In this document: one piece after another, positions 24,505 through 33,799 of the stretch
Numbering within the stretch: position 1 is the stretch's first letter
Layout: each line of letters starts with the position of its first letter
NCBI GenBank assembly: GCA_964646465.1
Contig: CAZYEN010000039.1
Location: 1-62,016 of the forward strand
Length of the DNA: 62,016 nt
Direction of reading: 5' to 3'
DNA from: CALRBF01 sp964646465
GTDB taxonomy: Bacteria; Patescibacteriota; Minisyncoccia; SW-4-49-11
Notes under the pieces: generated by a model
Database searches by the model: none
What the model was told of the DNA's origin: nothing
What the model saw: only the letters and a program-made list of their open reading frames with translations
Made by a program: the position numbers and the translations under genes

Positions 24505-25590
24505 TTAATTACTACTGATATATATTATATCACTTTTTTCTCTATCTATTAAGAGGTCAGTAATATTTTTGACTATTGGGGATAAATCATTTGTATTCCA
24601 AGTCTCTCCCCTATTAGATGAGGCATATAGAACTGTACCTACATTATAATAAATTACATTTTGATCAGATTCGCTCACCCTAATGTTAGCTACTGATAAA
24701 GAAAGGTTTGGAGTTAATATGCGAATATTTTCCCAAGTTTTACCAGTATCTTCAGTTCTTACTAATTCACCAGTACTTCCAATATATATTTCATTGAAAT
24801 TATTAGGATTGACCGAAAAGGCTGTAATTTGTGATCCAGTGACAGCCCTAGTTCTTAATTTTGGAATAGATTCCTCAAAGCTGAACCCTCCATCTGTACT
24901 GTTAAAAATATTAGTAACTCCAAAGACAAGTATATTATCTGGATTCTTAGGATCTAATTCTAAACCAGTCACTGTACTTTGTAGATTATTAGCTAAAACC
25001 CAATCCAAACCTTTATTATATGATTTTAATAATACTCCACTAGATAAAAGTGCATATACTATACTATCATTTTTAGGATCTACTTTTATAGACACAAAAG
25101 ATGGTCCATTTTTAGGCTCTGTATACAGCTCCTTTATGTTATTTTCTTTTTCTAAACTCATAGTACGATATAAACGAGCTCTTTTTGATTCTATTGCGCC
25201 TATGTAAATATCATTAGTATTATTAGGATTAATTCCAACCGTAGTTGGTATAATAGGTGAATTTATGATAAGATTCCATTCATTACCCCAATTAGAAGTT
25301 TTAAATATACTTCCTTTACCAGTAATGGCTATGATATCTTTATCAGCTCCCTTATATAAAGATATTACATTTTTACTTAAATTGGTACTGGAATTAGATG
25401 CAACCTGTGATTTAGGCTCAAAAGTGCGACCTGCATCTGTAGATTTCCAAATCGCACCTTTTATATCATTTGTTTTCTCATTATTATTCTCTCCGGATGG
25501 AATTGAAATGGGAGAATAATTATTAAAAATAATAGCTGTAATAATTAAAATTCCAATTAATATAGTTAATGGTAGAAGAAATATTTTCAT
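24505..25590 (-). CDS. Membrane-anchored BNR/Ycf48-like beta-propeller
   Basis: 361 residues. One N-terminal helix (about 4-24), then a repeated extracytoplasmic domain. Asp-box/BNR signatures recur: STDAGRTFEPK, TSNWGNEWNLI, STDGGFSFEE, TEDTGKTWENI, SSNRGETWNTN, with DPKN turns between blades (VDPKNDS, LDPKNPDN). This fits a six- or seven-bladed propeller of the sortilin/Ycf48 kind. Such proteins bind partners or glycans, and no sialidase active-site Arg triad is evident. The start overlaps the end of holB by four bases. Confidence 0.8.
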   Translation of the reverse strand: MKIFLLPLTILIGILIITAIIFNNYSPISIPSGENNNEKTNDIKGAIWKSTDAGRTFEPKSQVASNSSTNLSKNVISLYKGADKDIIAITGKGSIFKTSNWGNEWNLIINSPIIPTTVGINPNNTNDIYIGAIESKRARLYRTMSLEKENNIKELYTEPKNGPSFVSIKVDPKNDSIVYALLSSGVLLKSYNKGLDWVLANNLQSTVTGLELDPKNPDNILVFGVTNIFNSTDGGFSFEESIPKLRTRAVTGSQITAFSVNPNNFNEIYIGSTGELVRTEDTGKTWENIRILTPNLSLSVANIRVSESDQNVIYYNVGTVLYASSNRGETWNTNDLSPIVKNITDLLIDREKSDIIYISSN

Positions 25591-26456
25591 ATATGTATTT
25601 TATTATTCAGTAAAAATTCTTCTATAGCCAATATATTCTTACGGTTACTAAATAAAATAGTTGATTTTATTTTATGAAGACTGTTCAAGGCTTTATAATT
25701 CCAGACGACATTAGTACTGCTGACTATATTATTTAGATGTTGATTTAAACTTTTTGACAATCTAATATTAGTATATCTTGTCTGATCATTATGTGCAAGT
25801 GTAATCATAAAATGTATACTTTCAAAAACAAATATAACCACATCTATTGGATAAATTAATAATTTTTGAGTATAATTAAAAATTTCAACTTCATCAGCTT
25901 GGAGTAAATTTAGATATAATTCCCAAATTTCCTCTATAGTATTTAGTAAATCTGGATTTTGTTTTATATCAAGTTGTAAATCATAATGCCCTAACGTAAT
26001 ATCAACAGGCTCTATAATATCTAAATAGACTGTTAAACATCTTGAATAGATGGTTGGTAATAGCTTATGATATGTTCCCAATAACAAAATAATACTATGT
26101 TTGGAAGGCTCTTCAATGATTTTAAGTAAAGCATTTTGAGATTCTTTAGTCAAAAAATCAGCATCATCAATAATAAAGAATGTGTATGTACTATATAATG
26201 GAGTTTGATTAATATTGTGTTTAATAATATCAATTTCTATAAGTCCGATACTAGATTTGTCTATGTCTTTTTGTATCCAAACTACATCATGACTGCTAGA
26301 ATTACCTTTGGTAAAAAATCTGATAATCTCTTTTGCTAAAGAAACTTGTCCAACTTTATATGAGCCTTCGATCAAAAATGTTTGGCTTTTTTTAGATTGG
26401 ATTTGGCTTACAATAATATCTTTAGCTTGACTACTTGTCATTGTTTTTTTGATCAA
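25587..26456 (-). CDS. holB: DNA polymerase III delta' subunit-like protein
   Basis: 289 residues. Clamp-loader AAA+ subunit. FFIIDDADFLTKESQNALLK is the Walker B/sensor block, IIEEPSKHSIILLLGTYHKL leads to SRC (TIYSRCLTVYL), the family's arginine-finger motif. The Walker A region (EGSYKVGQVSLAKEII) has lost the GKT residues, so ATP is probably not bound, which is normal for delta'. No zinc finger is visible. The coding region overlaps the preceding glycosyltransferase gene by 26 bp in another frame. Confidence 0.88.
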   Translation of the reverse strand: MIKKTMTSSQAKDIIVSQIQSKKSQTFLIEGSYKVGQVSLAKEIIRFFTKGNSSSHDVVWIQKDIDKSSIGLIEIDIIKHNINQTPLYSTYTFFIIDDADFLTKESQNALLKIIEEPSKHSIILLLGTYHKLLPTIYSRCLTVYLDIIEPVDITLGHYDLQLDIKQNPDLLNTIEEIWELYLNLLQADEVEIFNYTQKLLIYPIDVVIFVFESIHFMITLAHNDQTRYTNIRLSKSLNQHLNNIVSSTNVVWNYKALNSLHKIKSTILFSNRKNILAIEEFLLNNKIHI

Positions 26457-27549
26457 TAATTTTATTAATATAAGTTTCTATTTCATTTATAAATCTTTCA
26501 GTACTAAATCTCTCAGCATTTTTACGAATATATTTAGTATCATATTCACTTTCAGTAATCCTTCTAACTCCATCAGCCAATAACTCTATAATTGGAGCAT
26601 CAAAAAACTCTCCTGTCTTACCCTCAATAATAGTTTCTAAGGCACCGCCATCTCTCAATGCCAAAACAGGTTTCCCAGCAGCCATAGCCTCTACAGGCGC
26701 AATGCCAAAGTCATCACTTCCAGCAAATATAAATGCTTTACAATTCTCGTAATATTTTACAGTTATATCATCTTCAAGAAATCCTTTTAATTCTATATTT
26801 GGACCTGCTAATTTTTCTAATCTTTTCCTTTCAGGTCCATCTCCAATAATTACCAATGGAAGACCTAATTTATTAAAAGCCTCAATTGCAATATCAATAT
26901 TTTTATACTGGGTTAACTGTGACACTATTAAAAAATAATCCTTATGCTCTTTCTTTGCTTTCAATCTATCTACATCTACAGGGGGATAAATAACAATTGA
27001 ATCTTTACGATAATACTTTTTAATTCTAGCTTGAGTTAATTTAGAGTTAGCAATAAAGTAATCTACTCTATCAGCTGATTGTCTATCCCATTGTCTCAAA
27101 TAATGAGTCAATAATAAAATCATAAAGTTACCAAACCAACCTTTACGTTGTTGCTTACGATATGAGTAAAAAGCATTCCATAGAAAAGTAGCTGGGGCAT
27201 GACAATACGATACATGTACAGCTTTTGGTTTTGTAATAACTCCCTTAGCAAAAGAATTTGAACTAGAAATAATTAAATCATAAGGAGTCAAATTTAATGA
27301 TTCAATAGCAGATGGAAATAATGGAGCTAAAAATTTTACTCTCGATTTAAGCCAATTAGGAAAGGTGTTTACAAAACTAGCTTTAACTTTATTTACTGAA
27401 AAAGTATCAGATACTTTTTCTTGATTATATAATAAAGTAAAGATATCCGCTTTTGGATAAATATCTGATAAATGCTTTAGTACTCTCTCTGCACCTCCAA
27501 GTCTAGTTAAATATTCATGAACTAAAGCTACTCTGATTGATTTTTTCAT
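26431..27549 (-). CDS. GT4 family glycosyltransferase
   Basis: 372 residues. GT-B fold. RVALVHEYLTRLGGAERVL is the N-terminal glycine-rich donor-side start, and the C-terminal half has FLIVSQLTQYKNIDIAIEAF, LVIIGDGPERKRLEKL and FAGSDDFGIAPVEAMAAGKP, with the retaining-enzyme EX7E motif in the last. The middle resembles WbaZ/mannosyltransferase-type enzymes of O-antigen and capsule loci (SYCHAPATFLWN). It lies within the housekeeping series between lysS and holB, a common oddity in small genomes. Acceptor unknown. Confidence 0.88.
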   Translation of the reverse strand: MKKSIRVALVHEYLTRLGGAERVLKHLSDIYPKADIFTLLYNQEKVSDTFSVNKVKASFVNTFPNWLKSRVKFLAPLFPSAIESLNLTPYDLIISSSNSFAKGVITKPKAVHVSYCHAPATFLWNAFYSYRKQQRKGWFGNFMILLLTHYLRQWDRQSADRVDYFIANSKLTQARIKKYYRKDSIVIYPPVDVDRLKAKKEHKDYFLIVSQLTQYKNIDIAIEAFNKLGLPLVIIGDGPERKRLEKLAGPNIELKGFLEDDITVKYYENCKAFIFAGSDDFGIAPVEAMAAGKPVLALRDGGALETIIEGKTGEFFDAPIIELLADGVRRITESEYDTKYIRKNAERFSTERFINEIETYINKIIDQKNNDK

Positions 27550-27552
27550 ACT

Positions 27553-29028
27553 TTATTTTTCTCTTTTCATCAATGGGAAGGCTGTGGTTTCTCGAATTGA
27601 CTTTTGCATCAATACACTAAACAATCTCTCAGAATAAGCAAAGCCACAGGTTGGTGGAATACCATATTCTAAAGCTTCTACAAAGTCAATATCTATCATC
27701 ATCGCCTCATCATCCCCTTGATCCCTTAAAGATTGTTGCTCTTCAAATCTTGCTAACTGATCCACAGGATCATTGAGTTCCGCAAAACCATTGGTTAACT
27801 CTGATCCATAAGCTATAAGTTGTGATCTAAGTGTATATTCTGGATTATCAGGATTTCTCTTAGCCAAGGGAGAAATAGCCACTGGATGGTCAATCAACCA
27901 AACTGGATCTATACATTTTGGTCTAGCAGTTTTTTTATATATTAAATCTAACATACGACCATAACCATCACTTTTATTATATTTCAAGCTAAGACTATCT
28001 GCTAGATACTTTAGTTTTTCAACAGTATCATATTCTTGTAGGGATATGCCTGCAAACTTTTCTATGAATTCATAATAAGATAATCTAGGCCAACTTTGAC
28101 TCCAATTTATAATATTTTCTTTATATTTTAATTCTAAGGTGCCAAAAGTTTTTTGAATTACATATTTTATCAAATCTTCAGAAAAACTTAACATTTGTTC
28201 AAATTCTGAGTATGCCCAATAGAATTCAAACTGAATGTATTCTTGCAGATGTTCATCATCAATACCCTCATTACGATAGTTTTTATCAATATCAAAAACT
28301 TTTTCAAATCCTCCAGAAATATATCGCTTCAAGAATAGCTCAGAACTAATTCTAAGATAAAAGTCTTCATCCAGAGCATTATGATGAGTAGAGAATGGCT
28401 TAGCCTCAGCTCCACCAGTAGTGTGCTCTAAAGTCGGAGCCTGTAATTCTAAAAAGTCATACTTGAGCATATATTCTCGAGTAGATTGCCAAAACTTACT
28501 CTTCATCCTAAATATTTCCCTAACCTCAGGATGAAGTTTCATATCCACATATCTCTTACGATATTTTAGCTCAATATCATCTAACTTTTCTGGTAAAGAT
28601 CTCAATGACTTAGTCAAAACAGTATATGAAGACACAAAGACACTAGGCTCTCCTCTCTGAGATAAATCTAAATTACCAGTCACTTGTATATAGTCTCCCC
28701 TATCTACCAGTTCTTTGAAGTCTTGAAAAGTTAATGAACTATTTTCTAACAAATCTGATTTGAATATAAATTGAAATCCAGCAGGTAAAGAATCGTCTTC
28801 TACCGTAGTAAACCCAATTTTACCAGACAATCTAATAGACTTTATATATCCAGCTACAGTTATATTCTGACCTTTGAGAGAATCAAATTGCTGAGATAAT
28901 TCCTGTAAGTTCATATCTCTTTTGACCTCTTCAGTATAAGGATTATTCCCCTTAGATTGTAATAATCTAGCCTTTTCTATACGATGATTACGCTCAACCT
29001 CAATAGCTGTAAGTGTAGAATTTATCAT
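27553..29028 (-). CDS. lysS: Lysyl-tRNA synthetase, class II
   Basis: 491 residues. An N-terminal OB-fold anticodon-binding domain (ITVAGYIKSIRLSGKIGFTT) is followed by the class II core: motif 1 around DMKLHPEVREIFRMKSKF, motif 2 FEKVFDIDKNYRNEGIDDEH and motif 3 near CGFAYSERLFSVLMQKS. ELTNGFAELNDPVDQLARFE is the strongly conserved LysRS block. GFAYSERL differs from the usual GLGIGIDRL, an unusual motif 3 in which the Arg is kept. Flanked by map and the GT4 gene with 1-3 bp gaps. Confidence 0.96.
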   Translation of the reverse strand: MINSTLTAIEVERNHRIEKARLLQSKGNNPYTEEVKRDMNLQELSQQFDSLKGQNITVAGYIKSIRLSGKIGFTTVEDDSLPAGFQFIFKSDLLENSSLTFQDFKELVDRGDYIQVTGNLDLSQRGEPSVFVSSYTVLTKSLRSLPEKLDDIELKYRKRYVDMKLHPEVREIFRMKSKFWQSTREYMLKYDFLELQAPTLEHTTGGAEAKPFSTHHNALDEDFYLRISSELFLKRYISGGFEKVFDIDKNYRNEGIDDEHLQEYIQFEFYWAYSEFEQMLSFSEDLIKYVIQKTFGTLELKYKENIINWSQSWPRLSYYEFIEKFAGISLQEYDTVEKLKYLADSLSLKYNKSDGYGRMLDLIYKKTARPKCIDPVWLIDHPVAISPLAKRNPDNPEYTLRSQLIAYGSELTNGFAELNDPVDQLARFEEQQSLRDQGDDEAMMIDIDFVEALEYGIPPTCGFAYSERLFSVLMQKSIRETTAFPLMKREK

Positions 29029-29029
29029 A

Positions 29030-29791
29030 TTATATTTGAGTTAATATTTCAGCTCCTTTATCTGTTATTAAAATTGTATGTTCAAAATGAGCAGCCAAAG
29101 ACCCATCATCAGTATACACAGTCCAATCATCATCAGCATCTGTAAAGACATCCTCTGAGCCAAGTGTAATCATAGGTTCAACTGCAATAGTAAGTCCAGA
29201 GACTAGTTTCGTCCCAGACCCAGCTTGTCCATAATTAGGTATAGTTGGGTCTTCATGTAATTTGTATCCTACTCCATGACCAGCATAATCTCTTATAATA
29301 CCATATCCAAATTGGTCAATATAAGACTCCACAGCATAACCAATATCTCCAGTAGTAGCTCCGGATTTAATCACTTTGATAGCTTTATTCAAAGACTTTT
29401 GAGTTCGTTCTAATAACAATCGAGTCTCCTCTGTAATCTCACCAATACCAAAAGAAATGGCACTATCTACAATCATATTATTATATAGAACCCCACAATC
29501 TAGAGATACAATATCACCTTCTTTAACTATAGTTTTAGGGTTTGGTACTCCATGAATCACAGCATCATTCACCGAAGTACATATTACAGCTGGAAAACCA
29601 TAGTACCCCAGGAATACTGGCTTAACTTTTTTCTTATCAAAGAACTCTCTAGTATAAATATCTATCTCTTGAGTACTAATACCAGCTTGTACTTTATCCT
29701 CTTTTAACCAAAGTAAAGTCTCTGCTAGAATTTTACCACCCTCTCGCATAGCTTGAATTTCATCTTTAGTCTTAACCTTATATTGTGACAT
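29030..29791 (-). CDS. map: Methionine aminopeptidase, type I
   Basis: 253 residues. Removes the N-terminal Met. The pita-bread fold metal ligands are in VSLDCGVLYNNMIVDSAI (two Asp), HGVGYKLHEDPTIPNYG (His), IAVEPMI (Glu) and AAHFEHTILIT (Glu). No N-terminal zinc-finger extension, so type Ia. It lies directly between adk and lysS. The adk-map pair normally follows secY in the ribosomal-protein operon, but here it heads a different series. Confidence 0.97.
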   Translation of the reverse strand: MSQYKVKTKDEIQAMREGGKILAETLLWLKEDKVQAGISTQEIDIYTREFFDKKKVKPVFLGYYGFPAVICTSVNDAVIHGVPNPKTIVKEGDIVSLDCGVLYNNMIVDSAISFGIGEITEETRLLLERTQKSLNKAIKVIKSGATTGDIGYAVESYIDQFGYGIIRDYAGHGVGYKLHEDPTIPNYGQAGSGTKLVSGLTIAVEPMITLGSEDVFTDADDDWTVYTDDGSLAAHFEHTILITDKGAEILTQI

Positions 29792-29794
29792 AAA

Positions 29795-30367
29795 TTATTG
29801 TAAAGCTTTTAGAATATCTTCAGATACTTTGTCCATTGATTTACTACCATCAATAGTTATTAATTTACCCTTTTCTCTAAAATATTCAATTGATGGAATA
29901 ACAAACTCATTATGAGTATCAATTCTATGTTGAATATGTTCAGGTTTATCGTCCTCTCTTTCTAAAAGATGAAGTCTTTCTGATAATCTTTTAATAACTA
30001 TCTCATCTGGGACATCTATATAGACAACTTTATAATCTCTTTCAAACCAGGTCAAAACTTTATGTACAACAACAGCCTCTTCCTTAGAACGAGCAGCTCC
30101 ATCTAATATAATACCTTGTTCACTATTATGATTATTAACTAAATAATCAATTAGAACATGACTGGACATCCAATAAGGTAAAAATTCACCATTATTAATA
30201 GTCTTGGAAACTTTATCAGCTAAGAAACCTTTCTCTGATGCTATAGAACGAAAAAAATCACCATAAGGAATAGACTCCATACGAAGCTTTTGCTTCAATA
30301 TACCACTTTGAGTCCCTTTACCAGACCCAGGTTTTCCAATTAAAATTAAGGCATCAACTTTTATCAT
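29795..30367 (-). CDS. adk: Adenylate kinase-like nucleoside monophosphate kinase
   Basis: 190 residues from the ATG at 30367, which puts the P-loop GKPGSGKGT at residues 11-19 as expected. An upstream in-frame ATG adds a hydrophobic stretch in the leader and is rejected. ILDGAARSKEEAV is a variant of the usual (L/I)DGFPR block with Ala for Phe-Pro, and DVPDEIVIKRLSERL leads to a short lid (about EREDDKPEHIQHRIDTH) without a zinc site. Converts AMP and ATP to ADP. The changed DGFPR motif makes another NMP kinase specificity possible. First gene of the series ending at recR. Confidence 0.88.
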   Translation of the reverse strand: MIKVDALILIGKPGSGKGTQSGILKQKLRMESIPYGDFFRSIASEKGFLADKVSKTINNGEFLPYWMSSHVLIDYLVNNHNSEQGIILDGAARSKEEAVVVHKVLTWFERDYKVVYIDVPDEIVIKRLSERLHLLEREDDKPEHIQHRIDTHNEFVIPSIEYFREKGKLITIDGSKSMDKVSEDILKALQ

Positions 30368-30391
30368 AGATATAATTATATTATTTACTAT

Positions 30392-30421
30392 ATTATAACA
30401 TAAAAGCAAAATAATTTCCAA
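30392..30421 (-). promoter_or_regulatory. Promoter of the adk-recR series
   Basis: Minus strand TTGGAA (30421-30416), 18-nt spacer, consensus TATAAT (30397-30392), about 25 bp before the adk ATG. The -10 is perfect, the -35 weaker. Confidence 0.5.
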
Positions 30422-30555
30422 TTTTTGGATTTAAATCTAGAGACAGGTACTTAGTTATAATACAAAGGGGGGAAATTTAATCTATCACTAGTGCTTTATT
30501 TAATTTTTTGAAGCATAATTCATCATTTAACTATTTTATGTTATACTAGAAATAT

Positions 30556-30972
30556 ATGAAATATTTGAGATTTATTCCAGCTATTATTATATTTGGTTTA
30601 ATTTGGTATTTATCAGATAAACCTGGTCTAAAGTCTGACTATACTCCTATTATTGATTTCTTTTTGAGAAAAGGGGCTCATATTTTGGAATACTTTTTAT
30701 TGTATTTGGCTTTGTTTTGGGGATTTTTAGATAAGAAGTTTAATGAATTATCTATTCATAATTTTAACTATTTAAATAATAAAACTTTTTCTATAGGATT
30801 TATCACAACTTTCTTAGATGAATGGCATCAAACATGGGTCTTTGGAAGAGAAGGTAAACCTTTGGATATAGCTTTTGATTTAATTGGATTTTTATTAGCT
30901 TATATAGTTCTGTGGTCAATTTGGAATTATAATATAAGCCATTTTAAACTACAAAATAATAAGAACAAATAA
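30556..30972 (+). CDS. VanZ-family membrane protein
   Basis: 138 residues with four membrane helices. LSDKPG after helix 1, the KGAHILEYFLLYLALFWGF block and FLDEWHQTWVFGREGKPLDI (D-E-x-x-Q...R...D) are the conserved polar positions of VanZ-like proteins. VanZ gives low-level teicoplanin resistance in enterococci, but most family members have no known role and some bind host or lipid ligands. A single gene on the plus strand between the adk and dnaK transcripts. Its stop lies inside the hairpin shared with dnaK. Confidence 0.88.
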   Translation: MKYLRFIPAIIIFGLIWYLSDKPGLKSDYTPIIDFFLRKGAHILEYFLLYLALFWGFLDKKFNELSIHNFNYLNNKTFSIGFITTFLDEWHQTWVFGREGKPLDIAFDLIGFLLAYIVLWSIWNYNISHFKLQNNKNK

Positions 30973-31004
30973 ACCCTCTTTATTGAGGGAGTTTATTTGT
31001 TCTT
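30961..31004. terminator. Bidirectional terminator of VanZ-like gene and dnaK
   Basis: Long stem AAGAACAAATAAA-CCCTC / GAGGG-A-GTTTATTTGTTCTT with loop TTTATT. It serves converging transcripts and overlaps the VanZ-like stop. Confidence 0.75.
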
Positions 31005-31019
31005 AGAGAAATAGTTGTC

Positions 31020-32948
31020 TTATTTTTTTTCTTCAAATTCAGCTTCTTTTGGAGCATCAGCATTAGATCCAGCCTCTTCTTTTGACTCCTCTGCTTGTCC
31101 ATGATCATGTCCAGAATGAGGGTCAGTATTAGTCTCAGCTTGTTGTTCAGCTTGATATAGTTCTGCTCCTACTTTTTGAGAAATTGTAGATAATTCGTCT
31201 AAAGCTTTTTGAATATCTTCTTTAGAATCTTTGTCTTTTACTTCCTTGAGAGCGTTTACTTTTTCTGTCAAATTCTTATTATCCTCTTCCTTAATCTTAT
31301 CTTTACTATCTTTTTGTAGTTTCTCTACAGAATAGATTAAAGTATCAGCTTGATTTCTTATTTCAATTAATTCTTTAGCCTTCTTGTCTTCTTCAGCATG
31401 TAATTCTGCATCTTTGGTCATTCTCTCAATATCAGCATCAGATAATCCTGAGGAGGCCTCAATTCTAATGGATTGCTCTTTATTAGTTGCTTTATCTTTT
31501 GCGGTTACTTTCAATATACCATTGGCATCAATATCAAAGGTAACTTCAATTTGAGGAATTCCTCTTGGTGCTGGCGGAATACCGTCTAAGATGAATCTTC
31601 CTAGAGCTTTGTTGTCTTTAGCAAATTCTCGCTCTCCCTGTACTATATTAATATCTACTGATGGTTGATTATCACTAGCAGTAGAGAAAATTTGAGATTT
31701 AGAGACTGGTACGGTTGTATTTCTTTCAATGATCTTGGTAGCTACACCTCCCATAGTCTCAATTCCTAATGAAAGTGGAGTCACATCTAATAATAAGACA
31801 TCTTTAACGTCTCCTTGAAGAATTCCACCTTGAATTCCAGCTCCAATAGCTACTACCTCGTCTGGGTTAATACCCTGATTTGCTTCTTTACCAAATAATT
31901 CTTTTACGAATTCTTGAATAGCTGGCATTCTAGTTTGCCCACCAACCAGTATAACTTCTTCTATATCTTCTTTCTTAAATCCAGCATCTGCTAGTGCTTT
32001 CTCACAAGGAGCTTTAGTTCGCTCAATCAAATCCTTAACTAATTCTTCTAACTTTGCTCTAGTCATTTGAAGATTCAAATGTTTTGGTCCAGTCTCATCG
32101 TTAGCAATAAATGGAACACTAATTTCTGTTTGAAGAGAGCTAGATAATTCAATCTTAGCTTTTTCAGCCACTTCTTTTAATCTCTGAATGGCTAGACTAT
32201 CACCTGACAAATCAATTCCTTGATCTTTTTTGAATTCACTTAATAGATAATCCATCACTCTCTGATCTAGGTCATCCCCTCCTAAATGAGTATCTCCATT
32301 AGTAGATTTTACTTCTATTGTATCTTGAGAAACTTCAAGCACAGAAATATCAAAAGTTCCTCCTCCAAAATCATAAACTACTATTTGCTGATCTTTTTTC
32401 TTATCAAAACCATAAGCTAAAGCTGCTGCTGTTGGTTCATTGATAATTCTCTTTACATCTAAGCCAGCAATTTTACCAGCATCTTTGGTAGCTTTTCTCT
32501 GAGCATCATCAAAATAAGCAGGCACTGTAATTACTGCTTCTGTAATAGGAGCTCCTAATTTAGCTTCTGCATCAGCTTTAAGTTTTTGTAAAACTATAGC
32601 AGCAATTTCAGCTGGTTGTTTCCACTCTTCTCCTAGTTTAATTTCAACACCTCCATTAGATGCTTCTCTAATTTCATAAGGCAAAAGAGCTTTGTCTTTT
32701 TGTACTTCTTCGTCAGAGAATTTACGCCCAATTAATCTCTTGGCTGAAAAAATAGTATTCTTAGGATTTACAACTCCTTGTCTTTTAGCAACAATTCCCA
32801 CTAGTCTCTCTCCACTTTTGGAAACTGCAACTATAGAAGGAGTTGTACGACTTCCCTCAGAATTCTCTAAGATTTTATGTGAACCACCTTCAATTACAGC
32901 TACTGCTGAATTAGTAGTTCCAAGGTCTATCCCAATAATTTTACTCAT
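31020..32948 (-). CDS. dnaK: Chaperone DnaK (Hsp70)
   Basis: 642 residues, full length. The N-terminal ATPase carries GIDLGTTNSAVAVI (phosphate 1), VYDFGGGTFDISVL and EVILVGGQTRMPAI. The substrate domain has VPVSKSQIFSTASDNQPS and the helical lid follows. The tail is acidic and ends in a Glu/Lys run with a His-rich DPHSGHDHGQ segment, replacing the usual EEVDD-type end. The expected partners grpE, dnaJ and hrcA are not adjacent in this window. Expression is probably heat-inducible through the CIRCE operator at 32988-33014. Confidence 0.98.
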   Translation of the reverse strand: MSKIIGIDLGTTNSAVAVIEGGSHKILENSEGSRTTPSIVAVSKSGERLVGIVAKRQGVVNPKNTIFSAKRLIGRKFSDEEVQKDKALLPYEIREASNGGVEIKLGEEWKQPAEIAAIVLQKLKADAEAKLGAPITEAVITVPAYFDDAQRKATKDAGKIAGLDVKRIINEPTAAALAYGFDKKKDQQIVVYDFGGGTFDISVLEVSQDTIEVKSTNGDTHLGGDDLDQRVMDYLLSEFKKDQGIDLSGDSLAIQRLKEVAEKAKIELSSSLQTEISVPFIANDETGPKHLNLQMTRAKLEELVKDLIERTKAPCEKALADAGFKKEDIEEVILVGGQTRMPAIQEFVKELFGKEANQGINPDEVVAIGAGIQGGILQGDVKDVLLLDVTPLSLGIETMGGVATKIIERNTTVPVSKSQIFSTASDNQPSVDINIVQGEREFAKDNKALGRFILDGIPPAPRGIPQIEVTFDIDANGILKVTAKDKATNKEQSIRIEASSGLSDADIERMTKDAELHAEEDKKAKELIEIRNQADTLIYSVEKLQKDSKDKIKEEDNKNLTEKVNALKEVKDKDSKEDIQKALDELSTISQKVGAELYQAEQQAETNTDPHSGHDHGQAEESKEEAGSNADAPKEAEFEEKK

Positions 32949-32975
32949 ACTTCATATATTAATTTTTACATAAAT

Positions 32976-33014
32976 ATTATACACCTATTAGCAGTCTATT
33001 GTCAAGAGTGCTAA
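32976..33014 (-). promoter_or_regulatory. dnaK promoter with CIRCE operator
   Basis: CIRCE: TTAGCACTC-N9-GACTGCTAA on the minus strand (33014-32988), one mismatch from TTAGCACTC-N9-GAGTGCTAA. The spacer holds TTGACA (33005-33000), followed after 18 nt by TATAAT (32981-32976). HrcA binding would block the -35 box directly. Confidence 0.9.
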
Positions 33015-33031
33015 TAGGTCCAAATTATAAT

Positions 33032-33799
33032 TTATAATTTAAATGCCTGAGTAGCATTACTATCTAAAATTTGGTTCAATTCTTTGAAATCCATACCTCT
33101 CAATTTAGCTATTTTATCAATATTATATTCTAAAAATAAAGGGTTATTTTGATGTCCTCTATGTGGTACTGGCGCCAAATAAGGAGAATCCGTTTCTACC
33201 AACAATCTTTCAATTGGAACGATTGTAACTGCTTCTTGAATTGGAATTGAATTCTTAAAAGTAATAATTCCAGAAAAAGAAAAATATATTGTATGTGGAA
33301 GAGTATTGAATTTATCTACCCACTCTTTATCCCCAGTAAAACAATGTAGTATTATAATTAAATCTTTATATTCTGATAAAACACGATATGTGTCTTCAAA
33401 TGAATCTCTAGTATGAATAATCAGAGGCTTCTTATACTTAAGTGCCTTATCCAAATGTAATCTGAATAACTTTTCTTGTTTATCTTTTACATCAATTGAT
33501 CTATGGTAATAAAAGTCAAATCCACATTCACCTATTGCAATGATATTCTCAGCTGATAAAAGATTGTCCATTTCCTGTGAGACTAAATCCAAATTTATTT
33601 CTTCATATTCATGAGGATGTATACCAGCTGAGGCATATAAAAAATCATATTGCCGAGCAAGATTAATAGCTTTTATACTATCTTCAATACTAGTTCCTAC
33701 CAAGATTGCTTGTATATTATTCTCTTTGAGTTGAGATAGTATAGACTCTCTATTATCATCAAATTCTTGAGAATGCAAGTGACAATGAGTATCAATCAT
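33032..33799 (-). CDS. tatD: TatD-family metal-dependent DNase
   Basis: 255 residues. TIM-barrel hydrolase. MIDTHCHLHSQEF has the HxH metal ligands, IGECGFDFYYH the Glu, LIIHTRDSFEDT and LHCFTG later His residues, and LVETDSPYLAPVPHRGHQN the Asp and conserved tail. TatD proteins trim damaged DNA 3' ends and help DNA turnover. Its start overlaps the end of the PBP1A gene by one base, so it is translated from the same message. Confidence 0.95.
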   Translation of the reverse strand: MIDTHCHLHSQEFDDNRESILSQLKENNIQAILVGTSIEDSIKAINLARQYDFLYASAGIHPHEYEEINLDLVSQEMDNLLSAENIIAIGECGFDFYYHRSIDVKDKQEKLFRLHLDKALKYKKPLIIHTRDSFEDTYRVLSEYKDLIIILHCFTGDKEWVDKFNTLPHTIYFSFSGIITFKNSIPIQEAVTIVPIERLLVETDSPYLAPVPHRGHQNNPLFLEYNIDKIAKLRGMDFKELNQILDSNATQAFKL

